Of a stretch of DNA of 64,000 bases, positions 42,596 to 52,700 are shown piece by piece (positions within the stretch are counted from its first letter, which is position 1; every line of letters starts with the position of its first letter). This DNA is from Candidatus Epulonipiscium fishelsonii. Lineage in GTDB: Bacteria; Bacillota; Clostridia; Lachnospirales; Cellulosilyticaceae. The notes beneath the pieces were generated by a model, which did not search any database, was not told where the DNA came from, and saw only the letters and a program-made list of their open reading frames with translations. The translations under genes and the position numbers were made by a program. The stretch lies in the NCBI GenBank assembly GCA_001983455.1, contig LJDB01000060.1, positions 61,036-125,035 on the forward strand, read 5' to 3'.

Positions 42596-43735
42596 TTATT
42601 TTAAAATAGTTGCTGAAATAACCATTCTTTGAACTTCTGAAGTTCCTTCATAAATTTCAGTTATTTTTGCATCTCTCATCATACGTTCAACTGGATATTC
42701 TCTTGTGTATCCATATCCACCATGAAGTTGAACTGCTTTAGTTGTTACTTCCATAGCAACTTCAGCTGCATAAAGTTTTGCCATAGCTGCTTCTTTAGAA
42801 AAAGGTTTTCCTAGGTCTTTAAAGAAAGCTGCTTTATATACTAAATTTCTAGCTGCTTCTATTTTAGTGCCCATATCTGCAAGTTGGAATTGAGTATTTT
42901 GGAAAGCTGCAATTGGTCTTCCAAATTGTTTTCTTTCTTTTACATATGCTACTGTTTCATCAAACGCACCTTGTGCAATACCTAAAGCTTGAGCAGCGAT
43001 CCCAATTCTTCCGCCATCAAGAGTTTGCATTGCAACTCCAAAACCTTTTCCTACTTTGCCTAAAAGGTTTTCTTTTGGAATACGGCACTCTTCAAAAATA
43101 AGTTCGCAAGTAGATGATGCTTTAATACCTAGTTTTTTCTCTTTTCTACCAATTCTAAATCCTGGAGTTCCATTTTCTACGATAAATGCAGAAATTCCTC
43201 TAGTCCCTTGAGATTTATCAGTCATAGCCATTACAACATATACATGAGCATAGCCTGCATTAGTTATAAATATTTTTGAGCCATTTAATACATATTCATC
43301 ACCATCTAATTTTGCTGTTGTTTGTTGACCAGCAGCATCTGTACCAGCGTTTGGCTCTGTTAAGCCAAATGCACCTAGCCATTCTCCACTACACATTTTA
43401 GGCATATATTTTTCTTTTTGCTCTTTAGTTCCAAAGTTATAAATTGGCCATGCTCCTAAAGATGTATGAGCGGATATAATAACTCCTGTTGTTCCACATA
43501 CACGTGATGCTTCTTCAACTGCCATAACATAAGATAAGTTATCTGCACCCATTCCTCCAACTTCTTTTGGGAAAGGAATACCTAACATACCAGTTTTAGC
43601 TAGTTTTTCAACAGTTTCTGTTGGAAATCTTTCTTCTTCATCTATTTCTTCTGCTAATGGTTTTACTTCTTTTTCTGAAAATTCTCTGTACAATTGTTTT
43701 AACATTTCATGCTTATCTGATAACAAAAAATTCAT
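42596..43735 (-). CDS. bcd: Butyryl-CoA dehydrogenase (acyl-CoA dehydrogenase)
   Basis: 379 residues from ATG 43735 (MNFLLSDKHEMLKQLYREF); an upstream in-frame start at 43756 precedes the ribosome site. FAD/acyl-CoA blocks are GAFGLTEPNAGTDAAGQQT, ITNAGYAHVYVVMAMTD and QLHGGYGYTREYPVERMMRDAKITEIYEGTSEVQR, with the catalytic Glu in YEGTSE. It reduces crotonyl-CoA to butyryl-CoA with EtfAB. A TAGACT/TATAAT pair upstream may give it a promoter separate from hbd. Confidence 0.92.
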   Translation of the reverse strand: MNFLLSDKHEMLKQLYREFSEKEVKPLAEEIDEEERFPTETVEKLAKTGMLGIPFPKEVGGMGADNLSYVMAVEEASRVCGTTGVIISAHTSLGAWPIYNFGTKEQKEKYMPKMCSGEWLGAFGLTEPNAGTDAAGQQTTAKLDGDEYVLNGSKIFITNAGYAHVYVVMAMTDKSQGTRGISAFIVENGTPGFRIGRKEKKLGIKASSTCELIFEECRIPKENLLGKVGKGFGVAMQTLDGGRIGIAAQALGIAQGAFDETVAYVKERKQFGRPIAAFQNTQFQLADMGTKIEAARNLVYKAAFFKDLGKPFSKEAAMAKLYAAEVAMEVTTKAVQLHGGYGYTREYPVERMMRDAKITEIYEGTSEVQRMVISATILK

Positions 43736-43951
43736 AAAAATTCTCAATCCTTTCAATTTTTATTACTATTCCTATTTTAAAATAATCAACAAAACTAGAT
43801 TACATATTAATTATATACTAAATTAACATGTAAGTCTAGCATTTTATTTAATTTATATATTATATTTTATCTAACTAACTATTACTTTAAAGATATAGCT
43901 AGTACTTTTGCTACAATAATTTTTATATTAAAAGGTTTTTAAATGCTGTTT

Positions 43952-44800
43952 TTAATATTTAAAAAATCCTTGTTTAGTTTTTCTTCCTAATTGACCACCA
44001 CGTACCATTTTTCTTAGAAGTAAACTAGCACGATATTTACCGTCATGAGTTTCATTATATAACGTATCCATAATAGCTAAACAAACATCTAATCCGATAA
44101 GGTCTGCTAAAGCAAGAGGTCCAATTGGGTGATTAGCACCTAACTTCATAGATTTATCAATATCTTCAGCAGTAGCAACTTTTGTATATAATACATCAAT
44201 TGCTTCATTAATCATAGGAATTAAAATTTTATTAACTACAAATCCTGGAGCTTCATTAACTTCAACTGGTTCTTTACCAATATCACAAGAAACATCATAA
44301 ACTAATTTATAAGTTTCTTCGGAAGTTCCAATTCCACGAATAATTTCAACTAATTTCATAATTGTAGCTGGGTTAAAAAAGTGCATTCCGATAAATTTAT
44401 CAGGTCTGCTAGTTGCTGCACCAATAGCAGTAATAGAGATTGAAGATGTATTAGATGCTAAGATAGTTTCTGGTTTACAAATCTTATCTAAATCACCAAA
44501 TATTTTTTTCTTAATGTCTAAGTTTTCTACTGCTGCTTCAACAACAAGGTCTGTATCTGCTAGTAAATTTAAATCAGTAGTAAATGTTATATTATTTACA
44601 AGTGAAGTTTTATCTTCTCCAGTCATTTTACCTTTAGCAACAAGCTTATCTAAGCCTTTTTCTAAACGTTCTTTAGCTTTTTGAATGATTTCTTCACTAA
44701 TGTCTCTAACGATTACACTGTATCCTTTTTTTGCAAAAACTTGAGCTATGTCTAATCCCATAGTTCCACTACCAATTACTGCAACTTTTTTAATACTCAT
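43952..44800 (-). CDS. hbd: 3-hydroxybutyryl-CoA dehydrogenase
   Basis: 282 residues with GGAGG upstream. The Rossmann motif is VAVIGSGTMGLDIAQVFAKKGY; catalytic features are LASNTSSISITAIG, GMHFFNPATIMKLVEII (His) and the C-terminal dimer domain with EAPGFVVNKILIPMINEA. It reduces acetoacetyl-CoA to 3-hydroxybutyryl-CoA. It lies 216 bases upstream of bcd on the same strand, with its own strong promoter. The crotonase (crt) and thiolase (thl) usually next to it are absent from this locus. Confidence 0.93.
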   Translation of the reverse strand: MSIKKVAVIGSGTMGLDIAQVFAKKGYSVIVRDISEEIIQKAKERLEKGLDKLVAKGKMTGEDKTSLVNNITFTTDLNLLADTDLVVEAAVENLDIKKKIFGDLDKICKPETILASNTSSISITAIGAATSRPDKFIGMHFFNPATIMKLVEIIRGIGTSEETYKLVYDVSCDIGKEPVEVNEAPGFVVNKILIPMINEAIDVLYTKVATAEDIDKSMKLGANHPIGPLALADLIGLDVCLAIMDTLYNETHDGKYRASLLLRKMVRGGQLGRKTKQGFFKY

Positions 44801-44850
44801 ATTATATTTCCTCCATTTTATAATGTTTTTAACTAGTTATTACTTTATCA

Positions 44851-44879
44851 ATTATAGTTTGTTTATTATTAATAGTCAA
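44851..44879 (-). promoter_or_regulatory. Promoter of hbd
   Basis: On the minus strand TTGACT (44874-44879), a 17-base spacer and a perfect TATAAT (44851-44856), 50 bases before the start codon. The rest of the 399-base gap 44801-45199 holds no gene that I can support. Confidence 0.72.
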
Positions 44880-45159
44880 CTATATGCTTCAACTATTTTG
44901 TTGTTACATTGTTTAATAGCACTTTGCCTAAAAATTATCAATTATATCTGTTAAATTTGCATATAGGCATTTACCAAATATATACCACTACAAATCATTA
45001 GGATTACTATATTTAATTTGCCATTTCAATAACAAATTTACATTGTTATATTATTAACATTTTGAACTGCACGTCTATTTTCTCCGCACACCAATCATAC
45101 GCAATGAAAAAATTTATTTCATTGGTTAAGGAGTATTTTTCTAAATACCACTAGAAGTA

Positions 45160-45180
45160 AGGGAGCAATATATACTCCCT
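45160..45180 (-). terminator. Hairpin after the TepA-like gene
   Basis: AGGGAG / CTCCCT with a 9-base loop, 20 bases past the stop. Short and without a T-run. Confidence 0.4.
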
Positions 45181-45199
45181 CATTCATATTTTAATAGAA

Positions 45200-45898
45200 T
45201 TAATTTTGTTCTTCTCTTTCTTTAATTAATTGTTTTAATTTTGTCATAGCTTGATGTAGCCCGCCAACTTCGTTTATTAATTTTTCACTTACTGCTTGTT
45301 GTCCTTGTAAAATTGTTCCCATATCTTTTGCAATTTTTCCGACAGCTAACATCAGCTCTCTAAATCTATCTGCAGATATTTCCGAATTACTAGCAACAAA
45401 TTCTACTATTCTTTCTTGCATCTGATCAAAATATTCAAATGATTGCACTACTCCCAAAATTGTCCCATTCATACGCACTGGGTGTAAAGTCATTGTTGCA
45501 CTCGGAGTAATAAATGAGTAGTCTCCAGAAACAGCAATTGGCACGGAAATTGAATGAGCTCCTCCAAGCACCAATGTTACAACAGGTTTGTCAAAGCTTG
45601 CTATTAACTCAGCAAGGGCCAACCCTGCTTCAACATCTCCTCCAATTGTATTCAAAACTAATAAGATTCCTTTTATAGCATTGTCTTCTGAAAACGCTAC
45701 AAATTGAGGAATAAGATGTTCGTACTTAGTAGTTTTGTTTTGAGGAGACATTGTAACATGTCCCTCAATTTGTCCGATTATTGTAACACAGTGGATATTA
45801 CTTTTTTCAAACTGTGGAGGCACTTGCCCCATTTCTTTTATTTGTTTAGTTGTTTGATCTATCTCTGCTGCCATTGATTCTATTGATTCATCTGCCAT
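45200..45898 (-). CDS. TepA/ClpP-like serine peptidase family protein
   Basis: 232 residues from ATG 45898; an in-frame GTG at 45910 overlaps the GGGAG site. The body matches the ClpP/crotonase-fold peptidases of the TepA (translocation-enhancing protein) branch: IKGILLVLNTIGGDVEAGLALAELIASF (oxyanion region), VTLVLGGAHSISVPIAVSGDYSF (candidate nucleophile Ser in AHSIS) and TMTLHPVRMNGT (His). It probably acts at the membrane or in the cytoplasm on signal peptides or small substrates; the family is common in spore-forming Firmicutes. Single-gene unit. Confidence 0.8.
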   Translation of the reverse strand: MADESIESMAAEIDQTTKQIKEMGQVPPQFEKSNIHCVTIIGQIEGHVTMSPQNKTTKYEHLIPQFVAFSEDNAIKGILLVLNTIGGDVEAGLALAELIASFDKPVVTLVLGGAHSISVPIAVSGDYSFITPSATMTLHPVRMNGTILGVVQSFEYFDQMQERIVEFVASNSEISADRFRELMLAVGKIAKDMGTILQGQQAVSEKLINEVGGLHQAMTKLKQLIKEREEQN

Positions 45899-45999
45899 AA
45901 AAAAATACACTCCCTTTGCACAATTATACTGTTATTATGCAAAGAAAGTGTTATATTCATACGTTAAATAGTAAAAAATAACTAGCAAAACGGTGCTAA

Positions 46000-46398
46000 T
46001 TATTTTAATTCTAACCCTAAATTATCTTTAAATGTTCCTGTAATAATTAAAAGCAAATCCATAATCCAGCCAAAACCAAAAAGTCCCATTGTAAATAAGT
46101 AGATAATGCCTGTACCTAATTTTCCAACATAAAATCTATGTCCACCAAAAAATCCTGTAAAAATACATAAAACTAAAGCTACTATTTTATTCCTTCTACT
46201 TATCATATAAGGATAAAAGTCATTATGGTGTTGTCCATTCACATTGTTAATTATTATTTGTGGTTGAGGTTGTGCTTGTTGAAGCTGAGGTTGTGCTTGT
46301 TGAAACTGAGGATCATCATAATTCACATTATAACTTACAGCTGATTCATTTGAAGTAGTTTTGTCAAAAAAATTTTTTGCACTAGAGTGTTCTTTCAT
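46000..46398 (-). CDS. TM2-domain membrane protein with Gln/Pro-rich N-terminus
   Basis: 132 residues with AAGGAG upstream. The first 65 residues are hydrophilic and contain a QAQPQLQQAQPQPQ repeat. The C-terminal half is a TM2 domain: two membrane helices with KIVALVLCIFTGFFGGHRFYVGK, then IIYLFTMGLFGFGWIMDLLLI. TM2 proteins are small membrane proteins of unknown function, often linked to envelope stress. No operon partner. Confidence 0.84.
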   Translation of the reverse strand: MKEHSSAKNFFDKTTSNESAVSYNVNYDDPQFQQAQPQLQQAQPQPQIIINNVNGQHHNDFYPYMISRRNKIVALVLCIFTGFFGGHRFYVGKLGTGIIYLFTMGLFGFGWIMDLLLIITGTFKDNLGLELK

Positions 46399-46593
46399 TT
46401 AAATATACATCTCCTTGATAATTTATTTTAATTAGTTAGCTATTGATTTTGTAACTATTATTTACAATTATTTACAGCTATTGCACATTAAATTCACTTG
46501 TACAATAAAATTATATGCTCTGTAAATACATTATATTACTTTAATAACAAGGAAGTTGGGCTAAAAAATTGGTTGTTTAAGTTATATGTGTAA

Positions 46594-46635
46594 CCTATGA
46601 TATGTCTAAAATTTTAGATATACATAGGCTTTTTG
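46594..46635 (+). terminator. Long inverted repeat followed by T-run, no gene upstream
   Basis: CCTATGATATGTCTAAAA pairs with TTTTAGATATACATAGG (few mismatches) and is followed by CTTTTTG. It looks like a plus-strand terminator, but the only neighbour upstream is the TM2 gene on the other strand, so it may end a small RNA or mark a lost gene. Confidence 0.5.
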
Positions 46636-46873
46636 TTCTGATTATGCAAAGATGTATTTTATGATACTTCAAATTTACTAGCATAGGCTCATAAATTCCT
46701 ATTTGATTGTTATAAGAACTTGAAAAATTAGTTGGCATTCCTTTTTTATTCCCCATCAGTAAATTAAGAAATTCTTTTCCCTTGAAAATTTACATACCAA
46801 ATTGAATTTTTATAAATATTATTTGATTATTTAAGAAATTCCTTTGTTGGACTTATATTAGTGTCAGCCCTTA

Positions 46874-46909
46874 TTTCTTGTCATAAATTATTTTTCTTGT
46901 CATAAATTA
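46874..46909 (+). repeat. Tandem 17-base direct repeat before the MFS leader
   Basis: TTTCTTGTCATAAATTA occurs at 46874-46890 and again at 46893-46909, a 19-base period, just upstream of AAGGAGG at 46916. Possible regulator binding sites. Confidence 0.6.
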
Positions 46910-46950
46910 ATTTATAAGGAGGCTCATGAAATGACTGAATAAGATATAAA

Positions 46951-47040
46951 ATGTCAATTATTCCTGACACAGGAATTGCAGGTTGGGTAAAAAATCAAAT
47001 AGAGATTAAAAAAAATATATATATAAAGAGGTTACAATGA
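46951..47040 (+). CDS. Candidate 29-codon leader ORF coupled to the MFS exporter
   Basis: The frame reads MSIIPDTGIAGWVKNQIEIK and nine more residues, and its TGA overlaps the MFS start (ATGA). No ribosome site directly precedes it. The strong AAGGAGG at 46916-46922 instead serves two mini-ORFs (MK-stop at 46926, MTE-stop at 46931). The second, read past its TAA, continues for 15 more sense codons. The arrangement could be an attenuator leader for the exporter or the debris of a lost upstream gene. Low confidence as a real protein. Confidence 0.3.
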   Translation: MSIIPDTGIAGWVKNQIEIKKNIYIKRLQ

Positions 47041-48248
47041 AAAAGATAAACAAAGCATTAGTAAACAAAAATTCCATATTATTATGGCAAGGAACAGCTG
47101 TTTCTGGATTTGGAGATATTATGTATGATGTAGCAATAGCTAAAACTATATATGATAATACAAATTCTACGTTGCTGGTATCTTTAGCAGTAGTTTTAAA
47201 TTTGCTACCGACTATTATCCTTATGCCTATATGTGGAGTAATAATAGAAAATTTATCTAAAAAGTCAGTATTAATATATACTGATTTAATTAGAGGCATA
47301 CTAACTATTTTCTTAGGATTATGTTTTATTGTTGAATTTAATTATCCGCTTATTTGCATAATAAGTTTTAGTTTAGGTGTGTGTGAAGCGTTCTTTAGAC
47401 CCTCTATTATTTCTTTAGTACCTCAAATAATAGAAGAAAAATTATTGGCAAAAGCAACTTCCATTACCACAGTTATTTCAAATATAGTACATATTCTAGC
47501 CAACTTTTTTAGTGGAATAATATTATTGATATTTAATGTTCCTCTAATAATAATAATAAACGGTATAACATTTATTCTATCTGCTATTAGTGAATGTTTT
47601 ATAAGCATTGTTGAAAATAAATCTGCCAGTGACAAGGCTGTGTATAATTTAAAACAAATAAAGTCTGACTTTGCCGAGAGCAAAACTTTTTTTGTTCAAA
47701 ATAAAATTTACTCTGTATTACTTATAACATATTGCACAGTGGTATTTTTATTATCAAATTATGCGATATTAAGAATACCCTTCTTTGAAACTTATTTCAA
47801 TATTGAGCTATATGGTATATCAATGGCATTTATGTCAGCAGCAGGGATAGTTGCTCCTATATTTCTGGGTATAATTAATCTGCAAAGAGATAACTATTCA
47901 ATCCTAATAGGCTCTTTTGTGGGTATGAGTATCCCCATGTTTTTTATAGATACTCAACATAGCATAATAATTATTATAATTACACTATGTTATGGTTTTT
48001 GCAATAGTATTTTTCACACGGTTTTTAACGTATTACTATTCACAGGAATTTCACAAAATATTATAGCAAGAGTTACCTCAATAACCACTCCATTAATTTT
48101 ACTAAGCTCTTTAGCTGGTCAATTAACAGGTGGGATTTTAGGAGATATTTTTAATATTAATAAGATTATTAAAGGCGTGTTTATGCTTGTATTAGTTATT
48201 TCAGTAATAAGTATAAAACGTTTAAATAAACTTAAGCTTACCTTTTGA
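47037..48248 (+). CDS. MFS-type efflux transporter
   Basis: 403 residues with about twelve helices and AGAGG before ATG 47037. N-terminal WQGTAVSGFGDIMYDVAIAK and the segment LTDLI-like YTDLIRGILTIFLG, then SFSLGVCEAFFRPSIISLVPQII, match the MFS group that includes macrolide-efflux and enterobactin-exporter-like proteins. Substrate unknown. Preceded by an unusual leader with short ORFs and direct repeats, which suggests regulated expression. Confidence 0.8.
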   Translation: MKKINKALVNKNSILLWQGTAVSGFGDIMYDVAIAKTIYDNTNSTLLVSLAVVLNLLPTIILMPICGVIIENLSKKSVLIYTDLIRGILTIFLGLCFIVEFNYPLICIISFSLGVCEAFFRPSIISLVPQIIEEKLLAKATSITTVISNIVHILANFFSGIILLIFNVPLIIIINGITFILSAISECFISIVENKSASDKAVYNLKQIKSDFAESKTFFVQNKIYSVLLITYCTVVFLLSNYAILRIPFFETYFNIELYGISMAFMSAAGIVAPIFLGIINLQRDNYSILIGSFVGMSIPMFFIDTQHSIIIIIITLCYGFCNSIFHTVFNVLLFTGISQNIIARVTSITTPLILLSSLAGQLTGGILGDIFNINKIIKGVFMLVLVISVISIKRLNKLKLTF

Positions 48249-48295
48249 CATTATAACAAGACTTAGTGATTGTTGCATTGATTGTTAGAGCATTC

Positions 48296-48335
48296 CCCAA
48301 TCCCCTTTTAAACACAATAAATAGGTGGGATTGGG
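48296..48335. terminator. Hairpin between convergent MFS and GH1 genes
   Basis: Perfect 9-bp CCCAATCCC / GGGATTGGG with a 22-base loop, located between the convergent stops at 48248 and 48378. Confidence 0.55.
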
Positions 48336-48377
48336 AGAGAAGCTTACCCTTATATACGTCAAATGCAACTGGCTATC

Positions 48378-49733
48378 CTATAAATTTTTACCATTAGTTT
48401 CAATCACTGTTTTATACCAATATCCAGAGTCTTTTATAATTCTTTCTTGTGTTGTAAAGTCTACATACACAATACCAAATCTATCTGCATATCCGCTGTG
48501 CCACTCAAAATTATCCATAAATGACCACTCAAAATATCCTGCTATTTCAACCCCATCTTCACCAGCTTTTTTAAACTCTTTTAAATATCTATGAAGAAAG
48601 TCAATTCTATTTGGATCATGCACTTTTCCATCTAAAGAAACAACGTCATGACAAGATAAGCCGTTTTCGGTTATAAAGATAGGTTTTTTATAACGTTCAT
48701 AAAGAAATTTTGGTCCCCAATATAATGATTTTGGAGTTATAGGCCAATTTAGAGCAGTTTTGCCATGTCCAATCTCCCTGTTAACTATTTCAACTTCACC
48801 ATTTGGGCTAGTTGTTATTTCATAGCCATTATAAATATTTTGACCAAGGAAATCTAGAGGTTGAGAAATGATTTCCATATCACCATCTTTAATTTTAGGC
48901 ATATATTTTTCTAAATATTTAAGTCCTTCTTCTGGATATTTTCCTAGAAATATAGGGTCACCCCACCAGCTAACACTCCACGGCCACGCATTTTCAGACT
49001 TAAATATCTCATCCATAACAGCTTTTCTTGCACTTTCAATATCTTCAGGTGTATTTGAAGTAGGATAGTGCATTAGTGCCGTGGTTGCAATTCCCACTTT
49101 AGCATAAGGTGCAAGTTCTCTAATAGTTTTTACACTTTCACCATGAGATAAAAGTATATGGTGGGTCATTTGTAATAAATCTTGAGTGGAGTGTTTAAGC
49201 CCAGGAGCATGAACTCCTCCAGAATAACCATGCCCAATAAAACATTGAGGTTCGTTAAATGTTATATAATTAGTTACTTTATCGCCAAAAGCTTCCACTA
49301 TAACTTTTGTATATTCTTTAAACCACTTTGGACTGTCTGAATTTAGCCATCCACCTTTCTTATGGAGTTCATAAGGCAAATCCCAATGAAATAAAGTTAC
49401 ATATGGCTCAATTCCAGCTTCTAAAAGCTCATTTACTAGGTTTAGATAAAATTGCAACCCTTTTTGATTTACTTCACCAACTCCATTTGGCAATACTCTT
49501 GGCCATGAAATTGAAAATCTATATGCTTTGATTCCCATTTGTTTCATTAAACTTATGTCTTCCTTATAAAGATGATAATGATTGCAAGCGATATCTCCAC
49601 TATGTCCTTCAAAAATTTTATCTGGCTGAGTGCAATATATATCCCAAATTGACAGTCCTTTGCCATCTTCATAAGCTGCACCTTCAATTTGATATGATGA
49701 TGTTGCAACTCCCCATACAAATGATTTATTCAT
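48378..49733 (-). CDS. GH1 beta-glucosidase / 6-phospho-beta-glucosidase family
   Basis: 451 residues from ATG 49733 with AAAGGA upstream. GH1 signatures are complete: FVWGVATSSYQIEGA, the acid/base Glu in YITFNEPQC and the nucleophile in IFITENGLSC; WPRVLPNG and the C-terminal YFEWSFMDNFEWHSGYADRFGIVYVDF are typical of plain (non-phospho) beta-glucosidases. No signal peptide, so it acts on imported oligosaccharides, releasing glucose. It is the last gene of an operon with a glycoside phosphorylase and two binding proteins, and there is no PTS nearby. Confidence 0.92.
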   Translation of the reverse strand: MNKSFVWGVATSSYQIEGAAYEDGKGLSIWDIYCTQPDKIFEGHSGDIACNHYHLYKEDISLMKQMGIKAYRFSISWPRVLPNGVGEVNQKGLQFYLNLVNELLEAGIEPYVTLFHWDLPYELHKKGGWLNSDSPKWFKEYTKVIVEAFGDKVTNYITFNEPQCFIGHGYSGGVHAPGLKHSTQDLLQMTHHILLSHGESVKTIRELAPYAKVGIATTALMHYPTSNTPEDIESARKAVMDEIFKSENAWPWSVSWWGDPIFLGKYPEEGLKYLEKYMPKIKDGDMEIISQPLDFLGQNIYNGYEITTSPNGEVEIVNREIGHGKTALNWPITPKSLYWGPKFLYERYKKPIFITENGLSCHDVVSLDGKVHDPNRIDFLHRYLKEFKKAGEDGVEIAGYFEWSFMDNFEWHSGYADRFGIVYVDFTTQERIIKDSGYWYKTVIETNGKNL

Positions 49734-49773
49734 CTTAATTTTCCTTTCAATATAATTTTCTGCAAATATATAG

Positions 49774-49792
49774 AGGAGCAAAATATGCTCCT
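49774..49792 (-). terminator. Intercistronic hairpin between phosphorylase and GH1 genes
   Basis: Perfect 7-bp AGGAGCA / TGCTCCT with a 5-base loop. No T-run; likely transcript stabiliser or partial terminator. Confidence 0.45.
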
Positions 49793-49799
49793 TACTGAA

Positions 49800-52700
49800 T
49801 TATGAACAAGTTATATAAGCTTCTATGCTTTCAACTTCTCCTTTTCTTATGTCTTCAGCCTCTTTTAGTATTGTAGTATTATTCACAACAATAACAGCAC
49901 CTGATTTATAAGTAATTACATATTTTTCAACCGTTGAGTTTAAAGGAGTTACATCTGTTTCTTTAGTTGGTCTATTAAAATGATACTTCACTTTAATATT
50001 ACTAAGGAAAGTAGTACAAATTGTGTCATCTTCCTTTATTAAAGTAGTTGGTAAGCTGGGGGTAAATTTTAGTGATAATATATTATTTTTCATTCTAAAT
50101 GGATTTTCACCAAACATCATGATTTGCCATATATGCAAAAACTCTGCTGTTGACCCGCTTAGTCTTGCTACAAAGCCTCTACCATGAATTTTTTCATTAG
50201 GATTTGCACTACTCGCAATAAATGAAGAGTTTTCCAAGATGCTTCTGCCATATACCTTTGGATCTAAAAATGGTATCATTGTATCTTGCATAGCTTTGAA
50301 ATATTCATTATACAATCCAGAGCGTAAAAGCTCTAATAAATATTTATACTCCATGTGCAACCAAATAGATTCATTTTCCAACCACCCAGGTGTAAATGCC
50401 TTTGCACGACCCACTTCAAATGAAGTGTCTTTTAAAGAAGCATTCACTTTATACATTTTTAGCTTTTTATCATATAAGTCACTAGACTTAACTTTTGAGA
50501 TAATTTCTTTAGCTTGCAATTTTCCAAGGTCAATTTTTAAATATCTTACCACTCCTTCAAGGAAAAATGGCATTTTAATAACTTCAAATTTTATTGGTGA
50601 TATTTTATCATCTATTATATCAAACTCTTTCAAGTTGTAGGCAAAATATGTTGGGCACAATCCATCTCCATATTCAACTGCTCTTTCAATACCTTTTTTT
50701 AGTTTATTCAGCCATATTGTTATTATAAATTTAACTTTTTCATACTCTAAGATTGTATCTTTTAATACTATGCCTTTTTCCACTGTATCTCTATAGTGTT
50801 CTTTAGCGTCGTTAATTTGTTTCCAAAACTCCATCTCATCAATTGTATCTTTTTCTAAAAAGCTCATATTTTGCTGAATATTACCAATAAAAGATACAAT
50901 ATTTTGAGGCAATTTAATATCTTGCTTATATGTGTTAATCAGCCTATACATAAACTCCAGCATTCTATAAAGCTCGTATGTTTCGTTCATAGAAGAACCA
51001 AATATACCAGGAAGCCCATTTAATGCATCATACCACCCAGGTTTTCCGCCTTCCATCTCAATTCCCATTCCATATGCATCAAGTGCTGCAAACTTATTTG
51101 TTGCTAGTATCATCATCTTTTCAAATAAAGTAGAGGTATAAACATTATTTTCAGTATCAAGAATTTTTTTACTTTCTATTGTACTATGATTAATTGCATT
51201 ATATTGACGTACTCCATTTTCGGTAAGCACATATCTGTCACATCTTGGGTTTATTTTCACTCCACTATAAAAGTAAGTATAGCTTCTGTCCTCAAATAAT
51301 AGGTATTTTTCATTATCTGGATAAATCGCTAAATAGCTTTCTACCAAATCCAAATTATATGTCCAGTGATCTGTCCAATATCCTTCTCCAAAATCAGCTT
51401 TAATATGTGAAATGGCATAGCGTAGTATACCATCAATTAAATATTTTTCATTTATTCCAAGATTTAATATATCTCCAATAGTAAATTCTTCTTTTAGTTC
51501 TCCCAAATTTATATCCAAAGTAGTTTCTATTTTTTCTTTATTTTCTGCTGTTAGTGTAAATGTGCTTCCTTTAACGGCAAGAGGATTGTATCCATCAATT
51601 TGCAAAAGGTTATAAAATGTTTTTACATTATATTCTTTTACAAATGGGTCAAAATAAATATCACAACGTCTATTCTGATTTACATCTCTAAAATTACCAT
51701 TTCCTTGTGAATAATATTCTGGTGTCATACTAAAGAAATTATAATCTCTTTCAACATCTCCATGTTTACGTGAAAATACATGATAAATTTGTTTGTCTCC
51801 AAGTAATAGAGGCTTCCCTCCTCTTAATACATTGTCAAGATAAGTTTGCTTGCAATATTCATCAAAGATAGGGTTTGCTGTTTGGGTATCCATTACCTTG
51901 CAAATATCTTCTGTTAAAGCTTGCGCTTCTTTATATTTTGCTTCAAAATATTGAGCATTAAACTTTACTTTTATTTTTTCAAGTTGGGTTTTATTTTCAA
52001 CTTGCCCAATAATTTCATATACCGTATAGCTTTCAGAAGGATGTAAAGTAATTTTGTCACTAAAAAATCCGCATGGTAAAGCGTTTTGACAAACTTGCTT
52101 TTGACTTAACATTTCTTCTTGGGTAAAATTTATAAAGCCATTAGGAGTTATAAGAGATGTGTTGGTTCCAAATACAACTTCACTGTCTACAATAGGATTT
52201 AAAAGTTCTCCTTTTTTTGTTATACTAAAATAAAAATGTCCTCCTTGTACTTCTGTAACTTTAGCAGAGTCGTTCATACTAGTTCGTACTGCATATAAAG
52301 GAATTTTGTTTTTTACTCCTTTTACTTGCATCCAAGCCTTTACCGTTTGCCCCATCATTTTCATTGCATTCAGGTCTACACCGTATGGAACAACTTCGGG
52401 CATTCCATCTAGTAAATCGATTACACTAGGCGTATCATTATGATTAGTTATAGTAACTTTTCGTACCAGACCACCTATTTCTTCGTTTGGTAAGGTAAAG
52501 TATAAAACATTTGTTTGAATTCCAAGCTCTTCATTTATTTCTTCTATTTCAAATTCATTGGAACCTATAAACATTGTACGATTTAAATTTTCACTAAGAA
52601 AGGGTTCATAGTATTTGCTATCTATCTTTAAAAAAGTTCTAAATCCTTTTATAGGTGTATTTTTATACGCTTGTTGAGCTGCATCAAATTCCATTATACA

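Larger units (their letters stand above)
46399..46915. other. Gene-free stretch with one strong hairpin
   Basis: No supported coding sequence on either strand between the TM2 gene and the MFS leader. It holds the inverted repeat at 46594-46628 and the start of a direct-repeat pair at 46874. AT content is high throughout. Confidence 0.6.
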
